Of a DNA stretch of 64,000 nt, positions 21,524 through 30,379 are shown one piece after another; the stretch's first letter is position 1; the number at the start of each line of letters is the position of its first letter. The stretch is from the NCBI RefSeq assembly GCF_051622035.1, contig NC_135366.1:2759001-2823000 (forward strand). The letters run 5' to 3'. The DNA is from Arctopsyche grandis (lineage: Eukaryota; Arthropoda; Insecta; Trichoptera; Hydropsychidae). Under the pieces are notes generated by a model, which was given only the letters and a program-made list of their open reading frames with translations, was not told the DNA's origin and did not search any database. The position numbers and the translations under genes are program-made.

Positions 21524-22497
21524 TACATATATAAAAATGAATGTCTGTGTGTGCCTCGAATAGGCTCCTAAATCACCGAACCGATTACGATGGAACTTTC
21601 AGGATTTGTTGTATGCATGTCCGGGAAGATTACTGTGAAAAAAAAACGGAAACGGGTGGCGGCTCGTGAGAATTCATAGAAGGGGGGGGAGGTGCTGTAG
21701 AGATTAATCGGTTTGTTAAGTAGCTCGGTGATCAAATGCAGACAAAAATAGCATGAATATCTACTATACTAGGATGTCTGCTGTCCATATGGACGGCAAA
21801 AATAGCATACATTTGTACTATACTGGGAGGGCTGCAGCCCCCAGCCCCATATAGACGAGCCGCCACTGGTGTCATTGCAACACTATAATTTCAAATGCTT
21901 TCGCGTCGCGACCAAGGTACCTGCGTTTTTCCAACAAATGGGAACGGGAACGGGAATTGCATGCGTTATTGCATGCGTTACGCATGCCGGGTTCAGCTAG
22001 TAATATTATATATTTATTATCGCTGACTGTCCTTTTTTTTGGTAACACACATACATATGTAAGTATTATTTGATTTCAACGGATCCACTAAAAAAAAAGT
22101 TGCAGACTGAAGAATCATATTTTGGGTTTATTATATATGCAAATTACTTTGGTTGGTAGTGTTTTTTGGGCTATTTTTTTTGACTCTTTTATCGAGGTAC
22201 CAAGCGGTACTAATATAACTCAAAGCTCAACAAAATTGAAGACAATTATCTACATGGTTTCAAACGAAGAAAGTCATTTACTAATAAGTCACAACTAATC
22301 ACTAATGTATGAAATCAGAAAATTAAATTAAACTTATGATGTAAGAAACTCACATGAAAGTGGTGATGCGATTGGGGCCTGACGAAGCTCCTCTCCCTGG
22401 TGATGATACCAGGAGTGGCGAAGTCCTGCACCCTGAAGCTTCTCTGCAGCTCGCCGGTGTGCTGCTGCTGCTGCTGCTGCGACTGTTCCACGTTCAT
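7213..22497 (-). CDS. MIF4G-domain protein with PAM2-like motif (CTIF/PAIP1-like)
   Basis: Eight exons on the minus strand: 22497-22354, 18674-18590, 10511-10421, 10336-10120, 9021-8727, 8003-7813, 7729-7517, 7434-7213. All donors are GT, all acceptors AG, and phases agree across all seven introns, giving 485 aa. Residues 1-48 are Gln- and His-rich. IYRPPS lies near residue 77. A PAM2-like motif, [11 protein letters not shown], is at about 87-97; PAM2 binds the MLLE domain of poly(A)-binding protein. Residues 98-264 look disordered. The MIF4G helical-repeat domain runs from about 265 ([19 protein letters not shown]) to the end ([14 protein letters not shown], stop at 7215-7213). MIF4G as the last domain resembles CTIF, which recruits the cap-binding complex for translation, while PAM2 plus MIF4G resembles PAIP1. 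The first ATG follows an exon start with no AG acceptor, so that exon probably includes the 5' UTR. Likely cytoplasmic. Confidence 0.85.
8150..8585 (+). mobile_element. tRNA-derived SINE (in an intron of the MIF4G gene)
   Basis: The head has a B-box GGGTTCGATCCC at about 8197 and an A-box-like stretch just after 8150. The body contains GATCGTTTCCTATCAGAGTT and TTTCATTGTTGAA, shared with 27811-28200, 37586-37994 and 50835-51265. The tRNA-like head differs from the other copies (GCATGGCTCGGTGGATG against GCATAGCTCGGTTGTTA), so this is a separate subfamily. It does not fold as a functional tRNA. Confidence 0.7.
9022..10119 (-). other. Intron 4 of the MIF4G gene
   Basis: AT-rich, with no recognisable repeat or exon; it is flanked by a GTTAGT donor and a TTTATAG acceptor. 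Confidence 0.5.
10821..11178 (+). mobile_element. MITE with long inverted ends and 9-bp duplication (copy 1)
   Basis: It begins GGGTTTGGTGCAAACGATCG and ends with the inverse, CGATCGTTTGCACCGCATCG. Inverted similarity extends over about 50 bp (through CAGACAGACTGAACCACAG). The duplication AGCACGTTC is at 10812-10820 and 11179-11187. Two further copies, at 32668 and 45208, also have 9-bp duplications, which points to the Mutator-like (MULE) class. It lies in intron 2 of the MIF4G gene. Confidence 0.85.
11310..11437. mobile_element. GGCGCC-ended palindromic MITE (uninterrupted copy)
   Basis: 128 bp with inverted ends GGCGCCGTCCACACACACGA; the second half mirrors the first, and both ends abut TAT. 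This is the empty-site partner of 3988-4512. Confidence 0.8.
11507..11665 (+). repeat. LTR-like repeat, second copy
   Basis: Same unit as 4158-4325: GTCGGCTCGCTATATGACAT at the left, AATAAAAG in the middle, and TCGTCTCATTCGTTCATCCC at the right. Being outside the hAT MITE shows it is an independent repeat. Confidence 0.5.
11697..12070. mobile_element. hAT-like MITE (CAGGGCCGCCGA end)
   Basis: The left end is CAGGGCCGCCGATAGG and the right end is TCGGTGACCCT, an imperfect inverse. Both sides carry TACATAC. The inner GGGCCCTGGAA blocks and AAATCTATCAAAACTATTAG recur in diverged form at about 59800-59930. Confidence 0.5.
12087..12290 (-). mobile_element. MITE, GGTTCGGTGATTATT family
   Basis: Ends GGTAATTGGACTATT and AATCACCGAACC. 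CATACATAC flanks both sides (12078-12086 and 12291-12299), although the locus is CATA-rich so the duplication is weak evidence. The content is the reverse complement of the copy at 12526. Confidence 0.7.
12526..12730 (+). mobile_element. MITE, GGTTCGGTGATTATT family (best-preserved copy)
   Basis: 205 bp from GGTTCGGTGATTATT to AATAATCCGTTTACC. Flanking 9-mers GAATGGATT and GAATAGATT match at 8 of 9 bases. Inside are CGGAACATCTGGCACCCAAA and its imperfect inverse AAGTGCCAGATATTCC, so the element is largely self-complementary. Confidence 0.8.
14169..14731. mobile_element. Foldback-type element with tandem subrepeats in both arms
   Basis: Each arm contains three copies of a ~33 bp unit around GGCTATTTGCAGGTACTATA (left 14169-14260, inverted right 14640-14731). 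The arms continue inward to an inverted GCGCATGCGC core near 14285 and 14605. The 9-bp duplication ATTATCTTA lies at 14160-14168 and 14732-14740. The middle (about 14300-14600) is AT-rich and non-coding. It lies in intron 2 of the MIF4G gene. Confidence 0.85.
15162..15560. repeat. Cluster of MITE fragments around a (TA)n microsatellite
   Basis: 15162-15232 belongs to the GTGACCGTCACCGCACCGA repeat also at 17440-17515 (inverted) and 38065-38140. 15237-15305 is pure TA. 15307-15473 is a CAGTGGCGTGAGGTAAAA hAT MITE ending GCATGCCACT. 15480-15560 matches the GACTTTGCCTTCCGATATTT palindrome family. Confidence 0.65.
16485..16820 (+). repeat. Diverged direct duplication with an internal hairpin
   Basis: 16489-16560 and 16743-16818 share GCTCTCAGC, AAAAATGTTGC, ACAAAAA and CGGAGAT in order. 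Between them is TCCGAACATCT...AGATGTTCGGA, an 11-bp stem hairpin. No family is recognised and no ORF is present. Confidence 0.5.
17101..17420. repeat. Two adjacent MITEs
   Basis: 17101-17225 is a half-copy of the GATCGAAAATCGAAAGATCT family. 17249-17417 is a CAGTGGGATGCGGTGAAAT hAT MITE closing with GCACGCCACTG. Confidence 0.6.
17562..17605. repeat. Short perfect hairpin
   Basis: CCGATTGCGT is followed, after a 12-base loop, by ACGCAATCGG. The context is repetitive and no T-tract suggests a terminator. Confidence 0.6.
20364..20576. mobile_element. hAT MITE with CAGTGCCRG ends
   Basis: It starts CAGTGCCAGTTTTAG followed by a G run and ends AAGGCCGGCACTG. Flanks TATGTACC and TATGTACT match at 7 of 8 bases. 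The interior has repeated GGGCGCC/GGCGCC blocks. Relatives lie at 39834-39950 (truncated) and 50375-50588. Confidence 0.8.
20817..21289 (-). mobile_element. Non-autonomous Helitron
   Basis: On the minus strand the 5' end is A|TCATATATATGTATAATA and the 3' end is a hairpin, CGATGATATTTCATCG, followed by GGTACAACACTAG. No target duplication is expected or seen. The base after CTAG is C, where T would be usual, so the 3' flank may be mutated. No Rep/helicase coding is present (473 bp). Confidence 0.65.
21411..22000 (+). mobile_element. Non-autonomous Helitron with expanded (TA)n and a nested MITE
   Basis: The 3' end is GCATGCGTTACGCATGC (7-bp stem, 3-base loop) then CGGGTTCAGCTAG|T, a textbook Helitron terminus. 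The stretch GAATGTCTGTGTGTGCCTCG and the CACCGAACCGATTACGATGG block are familiar from insect Helitrons. The likely 5' TC is at 21411, left of a TA run (21439-21516). A CAGTGGCGGCTCGT-type hAT MITE is nested at about 21655-21868. Confidence 0.65.
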
Positions 22498-22990
22498 CTT
22501 CACCAGATTTCGCTGGTGTCCGTCACGCACGAACACTTCACAAGTGAGATCAACAACGCATACAGCACAATATAAAATAAATAAAAAAACAGCAAAACAC
22601 TTTTCACATATCTCTTCACCGCATCGGATTCCGTGACTTCATCGTGTCATCGAAAATCCGTCGAACAATATATAAATATATATATAAAAAACTATCGTAT
22701 ATATTTTTTGGCACTTTTTTGGGAAACGTCACGGGAATGTGTGCAAAAATACAAGGCACTAGATAATTTAATTGACTAGTATTGTGTTAATTGACTGTAT
22801 AGTATACACTATGGTCGCTTTTTTAATTTTATGGTGAACTTGGTGTCGTTGTGGTGTTAGCAATTAGCGCTCGTTGTTCAGGAGTGGATGAGCGCTAATG
22901 GTCGCGTGTCCCACTTCAGACACCACAGCGTGCACTCCACAAAGACCTGCAATCAGACATGGAAAATCAGGATGTGGCTCGTGTATTAAC
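22498..22990 (-). promoter_or_regulatory. Probable 5' UTR/promoter of the MIF4G gene
   Basis: No splice acceptor lies between the first ATG (22497) and about 22640, so transcription probably begins upstream in this stretch. Several TATA-like runs (around 22665-22700) make a single start site impossible to assign. Confidence 0.3.
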
Positions 22991-23195
22991 TACTATTACT
23001 ACACTTCAATATGCATACATATGTACATATATTTTATTACATATAGAAAAGTTATCAATTGTACCAATGTTTGGCTTTTATTTTATAATTTACTATCTAC
23101 CATGTTCAATGGCGTAACTACATATAATATAAAAATTGGGCCCACATGCCAATGTTAACAAAAGACCCCCATTTAGTAGTTTTTTTTTTATTGAT

Positions 23196-23430
23196 TTGAT
23201 AATTGGCTCACTCGATAATTTAAATGTTCTTTTTCCTCGCCTTCAAAGTCGCAAATTCTGCAATTACAGCTTCTTCATGTTCAATTGATAATATTGCTAA
23301 TTCACTGAGTCTAAGTTGGCTCATTGAATTTCTTTAACAGTCTTTTATTAATTTTTATTTACTAAAAGTTCGTTCAACACTAGCGACAGTAATCGACAAT
23401 GTATAAAATAGCAAAAAGGCCGTGTACACT
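23196..23430 (-). pseudogene. hAT transposase C-terminal (dimerisation) fragment
   Basis: The minus strand reads LSITVASVERTFSK, a stop, KLIKDC, then SQLRLSELAILSIEHEEAV and FATLKARKKN. VASxERxFSKLKLIK ... LSxLAxLSIEHE is the conserved hAT C-terminal dimerisation region (DUF4371/ZMYM-like group). Stops make it dead. Confidence 0.75.
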
Positions 23431-23624
23431 TCAACGAATTCACTTTCCATATAATTATATTTTGAAATTAACAAATCCGAAAACTGTTGCATTAATATCA
23501 CTTTTTAACTAAGTTGTAATTTGACTTTCAGAACTTTTATTTAAAAAACCTTAAAGCCCCGCATGTACCGCATGCCCTTGCGGCATAGTAGTTACGCGCC
23601 TGACCATGTTCTGAAGTACGTTAA

Positions 23625-24343
23625 AGGTCTGACCGCACTATGCGACAACCGAACGATTCGACACTTCACAACAGTACGCTGTTATGTTGTGAATATCTTA
23701 CAACCTATGTATGTACTTATATTACTCTTTATTCCCGCTTGTTATCTTGATTCTTTGAACGCACGCTTAATTGATATTTTCCTTTAATGTTATTTATGAG
23801 ACTTCCATAATCTTTATTGTTTTAGTTGCATTTTTCACACGACTCAATGCTATCTGCGTGACAAATTGTGTTTCTCACAAAAATCAAAACGTCTCGTCCT
23901 CGTAACAACGCAACCAAATATTGTTTGTATGAAATCGTATGAGACATAACGCACTGCGCGACAGTCGCATGACGTAGAACGACACCTTGCGTCAAAGTTG
24001 ACTTTTCAACCTACTTTGACGCAAGGTGTCGTTCGCGATGTGACGGAAGTGTCGTTGAGTGGGAGTTGCCTTGCGACAATTATTCTCCTTCTTCATATCG
24101 TGACTTTGAAATAGCATGTAGCCATAATCTTTTGATATTTCTCAATTGTTCTTTTTCCTCGCATACCAAAGATACTATAATAGCGTCCGTTTCATCCATT
24201 TTGCTTCTAGGTACCGAACGAATGATTGACATAATTTACGGTGTAGTGTCGCATCGCTTTCGTTCAAGTGCGATTTACCTAATTTTGTTGCACACCGTTG
24301 TTAAGTGTCGGATCGTTCGTTTGACGCATAGTGCGGTCAGAGC
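23625..24343. mobile_element. TTAA-flanked inverted-repeat element
   Basis: Ends AGGTCTGACCGCACTATGCG and the inverse CGCATAGTGCGGTCAGAGC; inverted similarity extends about 40 bp (through ACGATTCGACACTT). TTAA lies directly outside both ends (23621-23624 and 24344-24347), as for piggyBac-type insertions. An internal hairpin is at 23977-24034. No transposase is present (719 bp). Confidence 0.75.
23977..24034. repeat. Long hairpin inside the TTAA element
   Basis: GAACGACACCTTGCGTCAAA pairs with TTTGACGCAAGGTGTCGTTC across a loop of about 18 bases, a 20-bp perfect stem. Confidence 0.85.
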
Positions 24344-24564
24344 TTAAGTAGGATCATTTTCAAGGGTTTCGATTTTTCTACTTGAGAAATGAGATAGAAA
24401 TAAGTTTGTCAAATATTATTGAAATTGGAACGAGTTAATCAAAATGTTTAGATGCACATTAAATAAAATGGATGAAAACGTAGTATAGTAGAATGCTTAA
24501 AAATCTCTAAAAGAATACGACTGCAAAGTTTCAAAAAGCGTATAGAGTAAACTCTACATCAATA

Positions 24565-24695
24565 TTATCGAATTAGCAATATTATCAATTGAACACGAAG
24601 AAGCTTCTAAAATGTCTTTGGAAAAATATGTAATTGCAAAATTTGCGACTTTTGAAGGCAAGGAAAAAGAACATTTAAATTATGTGACTTAATTA
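24565..24695 (+). pseudogene. Second hAT C-terminal fragment, inverted relative to 23196-23430
   Basis: The plus strand reads LAILSIEHEEASKMSLEKYV then IAKFATFEGKEKEHLN, a diverged copy of the fragment at 23196-23430. The matching non-coding flanks (CCCACATGC...TGCTAACA-like) also recur inverted at 23115-23165 and 24725-24775. Confidence 0.7.
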
Positions 24696-24799
24696 TCCAT
24701 TTAATTTTAATAAAAAAAACTCCTTAGGGGGTGCCTTTTGCTAACATTTGCATGTGGGCTTAATTTTTCTAGTAACGCCCCTAGCCCTGGTTAGACTTC

Positions 24800-27070
24800 G
24801 ATTGAAAAAAAAATATAATTTGAAGTATTTCTTCAGTGCTGCTGGTTAGATTTGGATATTTGTGACTCAAAATCTAACCAGATTTGATTGTTGGAACTGT
24901 TTTAAAAATTCAAATTTATAAACACATTTAGTACAAACATTTGTAAAAGTTTGGTCGTAAGGGTTTATTTAGGCGACCTGACCATGGTAAAAAATAAAAT
25001 ATGACAAGTTTTCCTACAACACACTTTCACATTCAAAACGTTTGGTAGAAATACCTTTAATTATTACCGTGTCACTACGAATATTTTAGTCCCTATATAT
25101 AGCACGTTTTCCGACAACACAAAAACATGTCCGTGTTGATGAAGAGGATTAGTATAAACCCTCCCCCCAGTGGCCGCTCAACTTGATTAGGTGCCCTAGG
25201 TGCAATTCGATTTTGGGAGCACCCCCCCCCCCCTTATAAATAGTGCCATTTTTTTAAATATTCACAGATCAAATTTAATTTTTTTTTAAAAATTCATAGT
25301 AAAGTATTATAGTAGAGTATTTTCGGGCCTGTTCATGGACCGGACCGGAAGCGTGCCTTTTCCAGGAAACAAGGCGTTTGTGGGTCCATACAAAGTTAGA
25401 GAGCACAAAAAAAGGTTCATCATAAAAATTAACAAAGCACGGCGAACAATGAACAAAGAACGGCGCAAAGTTGGTCCGCTCTTTAGTGATGATTAGAGGT
25501 AGGACCGGAAGCGTGCCGTTCTTTGTTTATTGTTCGTTGTGCATTGTTCATTTTTATGATGAACCTTTGTTAAAGGTTCGCCGAACCTTTTTTTATTGCA
25601 CTCTAGCTTTGTGAATAGACCCAAAACGCCGTGTTTCCTGGAAAAAGCACGCTCTCTATCCGCCCTTTAGTGATGATACACCAAAGTCCCCCCCTGAATA
25701 AATTTACATCACAAATTACGTCACCAATAAAACTTGTTATATATGTATATACATATTATATTTATATTATTTTATTTCACATGATGCGTAGCTGGTTAAT
25801 TTGTTTTAAATAAATGGTTTAGTTTATAATCTTAGCTTAAATTGTACATATATTATCAATAGTAGAGAATTTTTTGATAATGAACTTAACAGAAAAAAAA
25901 TCAAAGTTTTTTCTAGTAATTTCCATACAATAACTCTTACAATTCTGGCAAAGATCTGCCATTGGTGACTCTTTAAATATAATGGTAGGTGATTCTCAAA
26001 AATCCCGGGACAATTAGAAATCCCGGATAAGACCTTCCGGGACGTTCAGTAAATCGGCGAAGGAGTCGTGATTTGGCAAGTATTTGAATATGATATATTT
26101 TAATTTGAATAACTACTGAATAAATTGGTGATTTTTAACTAAATTCATATGTTTCCAAATAATATTCTTATTAACAAAGAAGTAGCGCGTATAATGTGAT
26201 GCATATTGTGTGAAAACAGTTTCACACATGGGAATTTTCCGGTGCATTTTTTGCGGCTGAAGTTTCAGTCATGAGATAAGGCAGTGACGTCACGCTGAAA
26301 ATGATTCAGATAACACTTCTGCAAAACAGTATTAAAAAAAAATAGCACTCAGAGAGCGGTGTGCAACTTGATGACGAACCGCCAATATTTATGTAATATT
26401 TGTCATCGCCAACGAGCCAACATTTTTTATACCCGAATGCTACTGGCGCATAGGATTGCAAGCACAAACATTACGCTTCTCAAACTTCATTGAGACAACC
26501 CCTTCAAGAATCTTTAAAAAAAAATAGATTCTACTATTAGAATGTTCACAACGAATACTCATTCCATCAGCTGATTGGCGATCATATGGTCACTTCAATC
26601 AAAAAATGTACCATCTATATATGTATGTTCATCAAAAGTCATAATACTATCACCGATAGATCCAAATTACTATTTATTTTTCAATATGACATCTATATGT
26701 GCAGACCTACCCAATAGTCATCGCGACAGCCTTGAATGTCTCGAGCGATTTAGCTACATTTACCATTTAAAAGATACTTTTTTTCAAGACATTGACATTT
26801 GAAAACACGAAGAGACATTTGACATATGGCTCAATATACCTTTTTAGAACCAAACCAGAAACATACACATGTTTATACTTGCACAACACAGTATCGCACC
26901 AAAAAGAAGACGGTCAATATTTAACGATTCACGGAACCAAATTCAACTAGCAGACAATGAAAAGTGGCAAATATTGACCGAATATTCAGTGACATCATCC
27001 ATCTAAACACATTCTAATAGACATGCGAATATTTACAGAACATTTTAGCTTTAAAATTGATCTATTCTTT
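24800..27070. other. Repeat-derived intergenic sequence
   Basis: 24830-24890 is a SINE body fragment (GCTGCTGGTTAGATTTGGAT). 25170-25235 is a hAT-like end fragment with a C run. 25330-25675 is the CTAGAGGTAGGA/AAAGGTTCGCCGAACCTTT repeat. 25.7-27.07 kb shows nothing I recognise. Confidence 0.45.
25330..25675. repeat. Palindromic repeat (AAAGGTTCGNCGAACCTTT family), two inverted halves
   Basis: Both halves carry GACCGGAAGCGTGCC, CAAAGCACGGCG-like and TTTCCTGGAAAA blocks in inverted order. Related copies are at 28270-28412, 36323-36468 and 50665-50780. Confidence 0.55.
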
Positions 27071-27074
27071 AAAC

Positions 27075-27652
27075 CAGGGGCGGCTGGTGTCTTTAAAAAC
27101 AGATGGAGCACAAGGAGGCTATAAAGTTCCCCCCTCATTAAATGTGTATTTTTTTCCATAAAAATAAACTTAATATGTTTTTAGTAACATTTTATGCAAT
27201 GAAAATGATTTTTTTTTAACAAATTATCGACTTTGTGTTCTGAAAAAGCAAAAATATTACTAATATAAATTATTTAATGATAAAATTGTCATTTTTTGAT
27301 CGTGATTGTTGAAACAGTTCTGCCCCAAAGAGACTTTTACGAAGCCAACTAAAATCGACCTTCTATATACCGTAATACGGATCTTTTTTCTGACACTCTA
27401 CACGGTAATTCTGTTACACGTAAGTGGCAAAGTAGCAGGAAAACTGAAGTTGGCGACCACGGGATCACGGCAGATAAGCGACTGACCTGAACTGAATTAC
27501 GAACCGCTTCTGCTCGCGGTGAGCGGTATAAGCAAACACTTGTTAACTCTTAACGAGACACCAACAAAAGACGAAGTTTATTTCCTTTTTTTGGTTAGGA
27601 GAACTTTGTGTGGGGCAGTGACTCGGTTGCCCTTAAAGACGAGCCGCCACTG
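27075..27652. mobile_element. hAT-type element, CAGGGGCGGCTGGTGTC end
   Basis: The left end is CAGGGGCGGCTGGTGTCTTT and the right end is AAAGACGAGCCGCCACTG. Flanks CTTTAAAC and ATTAAAAC match at 6 of 8 bases. It is 578 bp with no coding sequence, and its ends resemble those at 4039 and 62917. Confidence 0.65.
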
Positions 27653-27684
27653 ATTAAAACAATCTGGAGTTTTATCTTATTTTA

Positions 27685-27780
27685 CTGGTGTTGTACCCGA
27701 TGACATATCATCGCATTAGTGTTGGTATATTGAGTTATTAAATAAAGAAAATGAAAAGAAATGTATGTATAGCCATACAA
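27685..27780 (-). mobile_element. Helitron 3' end, interrupted by a SINE
   Basis: The minus strand ends TCATCGGGTACAACACCAG followed by host T, the same terminus as at 20817. The element is split by later insertions. A matching 5' end (A|TCATATACC...) is seen at about 29301, but intervening blocks are rearranged, so I do not join them. Confidence 0.5.
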
Positions 27781-27810
27781 TTCATAAAAAAACTTTTATG
27801 AATTGTATGT

Positions 27811-28200
27811 ATGTCAGCCAGCAGCATAGCTTGGTTGTTAAGCTTCTGCTTAGCGTTGTGAGTTGCCGAGTTCGATCCCAGGGCTGGGCCTCGAGTGAAA
27901 ATGAATTTTTCAGAGTATGCTGCTGGTTAGACCTGGATTTGTGACTCCTGGTTGATCGTTTCCTATCAGAGTTTGCCAATTTTCTCTAATTTCATTGTTG
28001 AAACGGTTCCCGGTAAAAATTGGCCAAAATCCTTCCTATATATACAATATGTCACCAATAATTTGTGTTTGATTAATGTGCAATAAATAAGTTTGTGTAC
28101 GATTTGATAGATGTCTCATTGATTTGCGAGTTTTTCAGTGTCTCGTAATAAATAAAAAATGCTTCAATATTTGTAATTGTCCAGGAAGGCACATTGGGGT
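27811..28200 (+). mobile_element. tRNA-derived SINE
   Basis: Head CAGCAGCATAGCTTGGTTGT with B-box-like GAGTTCGATCCC; body and tail as at 50835. ATACAATTCATAAAAAAAC occurs at both sides (about 27775 and 28220), a plausible target duplication made by LINE machinery. Confidence 0.75.
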
Positions 28201-28632
28201 TGCCTGTAATGCATGGCTATACATACAATTCATAAAAAAAACAAAGTTCAAGCGATGGAAATAGTCATAATAACTAGAGATAGGATAAGGAGCGTCCTTT
28301 TTCCAGGAATCGGGGCGGTTTTTCTCTATTTACAAAGCTAGAGTGCAAAAAAAAGGTTCGGTGAACCGTTAACAAAGCACGGCGCGCTTTGGGTCCGCTC
28401 ACTAATAATAACATATCAACAAAAAACTTCTATATATATACTGTTTGCTACCAATGTTTCCTCTAGGCTTATAAATCTCTGGGCGTTTTCCGCCATCTAT
28501 TGAAAATGTATTTAATAAATTTTTCTATTGGTGTTTTATATTGTTTATATGTAGGTAGGTAGTTTTTACCATTTTTTTTTGTCCGACCCTAGGATCGAAC
28601 CCGGCACCTCACGACGCTAAGCAGAAACTTAA

Positions 28633-29138
28633 GAGGGCTGTACACCTGAACCTTAATTTTGTTACCGTTCCTTTCTTCGATATATATATATTGAGTGAAT
28701 GCGACAATATATATCAATACATATATTGAGTGAATGCGACAGTTGCACTTCGACCAGATAAAACGTATTTTAAATTGACAAAATCGAGGTTTCGTATTCT
28801 CCTATTTTCTCCTCCAAAACTGGACCAATTTTTAAAAAAATTTCATCATCGGTATGAGAAAGATACTTTCTGTGCATCTATCGGCGTATTTTTTTTTAAA
28901 TCGACCGTTAAATAAGCACGCTGGACTCGTTTCGTGGGTGTAAAAAAGAGGCGATTTTATAGAAGTTTGGCGGCTTCTAGCTCCTATAAAAAATAATTAA
29001 TCAAAAAAAATAAAACGATAGATGCACCCCAATGGTGGATATCCATAGCATATTAAAAAATAATTTCTCTAGTGCCATAATTGAGGAAGGGAGAAGTATA
29101 GTACGTTGTTATGGACAAGGCACTGCTGTCCAGCCCTC
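28633..29138 (+). mobile_element. TTAA-flanked MITE, copy A
   Basis: It starts GAGGGCTGTACACC and ends TGCTGTCCAGCCCTC, with TTAA on each side (28629-28632 and 29139-29142). It interrupts a tRNA-like SINE head: GCAGAAAC|TTAA and TTAA|CAACCGAGC rejoin to the intact head seen at 37586-37994. Copy B is at 38223-38747, inverted. Confidence 0.85.
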
Positions 29139-30060
29139 TTAACAACCGAGCTATGCTGTTGGCTGAATTATATCTTTGTATACGTTTTAGCTGTGACACA
29201 TACATATGTATGTCGAATCGAAACGACTATTATAGTACGGCGAGCGTTATTTCAGACAGACAGACACACAGATAGAATAGCGGTATTATATATAGGTATA
29301 TGATGTAGATTCTTATATGTTGATTTTTCATCTGCTTTATGTGAATGCTTACAACATCGTTCATTTTATATGACCATTGAGATGGGCTGTGAGCGTCAGC
29401 GTGAAAAACAGCCTGCAGGGAAATGGGAAAAGTTGCACTGAGCGAGTGAGTGCAGCGAAAAGATGAAAACGAACTCGGAAAAGTCAGCGATGCACAAACG
29501 TGGCACTCGTCCAACAAACGTCAACGTATTTACGTTAATACACACGCCATAACAACGGCCAATATAATTTTAGAAGAAACGCCCCGAACTGTTTTATTGA
29601 TTGGACCGAGCTCTGTGATTACGTGAGATTAATAAAATCAGTTAATTTATCAAAATTTTATTATTCACATGGTGCGGCACTAAAACGGTTAATAAATGGC
29701 TAATTTTTACACGGAACCGCGTCCCACGTGTTCGCATCAATTGAACGTGACTAAAACGAGTACCTACATCGTATGTATGTATGTAATTACAATGCAAAGT
29801 ACGAAAAGTTGAATTTATTAGGAATTGTAATCAATTTTTTTCGCATGATTCTATTATTGGATTACGACTGGTACGAACGGTCGATTAGCACGCGATAGTT
29901 CAATATCAAAAAATCTTTACTTCTAGTTGGACAACCGCTTCGTTCTGCGACCAAATGGTTGTTCAGATTACATTCGATGAGGGCTTCAGATTATGTATAT
30001 ACCCCTAAGATGGATAATTTGATGCCACGATTGTCTCAAAGTGCATGGCGAGATCGTTCA

Positions 30061-30172
30061 ATTTACGAAGGCCCACCCCCACTCCTCGGAAAAGGTGCGC
30101 AAAAGCAACAGTTAATACACGATCCCGGCATGCGCATATTTTCTTTGGAGTGGGGGTGGACCTTCGTAAAAG
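30061..30172. repeat. Short MITE-like palindrome
   Basis: TTTACGAAGGCCCACCCCCA on the left is mirrored by TGGGGGTGGACCTTCGTAAA on the right with one mismatch, about 110 bp overall. No second copy is in the window. Confidence 0.6.
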
Positions 30173-30379
30173 GTGCGACCAAGACTAAATAGTGATCACT
30201 CACACATATATTACATATAATTATTTGAATGTCAACAAGGAACATGCTAATTTTACCAATTTCGTTCTAGTATTAATATTTTATGTTAATCCTATTAATC
30301 CCACGGGCCTGTTTTATCGGTCCCACTGATATCTTGATTTCGAATACATTTGACGGACATATATTTTATTTGGGTCTAC
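30173..30379. other. Unassigned spacer
   Basis: No repeat or coding signal recognised; together with 29.3-30.06 kb it is plain AT-rich intergenic sequence. Confidence 0.4.

Larger units (their letters stand above)
18675..22353 (-). other. Intron 1 of the MIF4G gene
   Basis: It starts at a GTGAGT donor after 22354 and ends at a TTTCAG acceptor before 18674. The left part, about 18.7-20.3 kb, shows no recognisable element; the rest holds the hAT and Helitron insertions listed separately. Confidence 0.6.

Noticed and set aside
26575..26802. 75-codon plus ORF starting MAIIWSLQSKNVPS
   Set aside because: AT-rich with no family resemblance, no splice context and no neighbouring exons; consistent with chance.
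27685..29301. A single 1.6 kb Helitron from the 5' end at 29301 to the 3' end at 27685
   Set aside because: The blocks between them (for example 28430-28570) are in the opposite orientation, so the two ends probably belong to different or rearranged copies.
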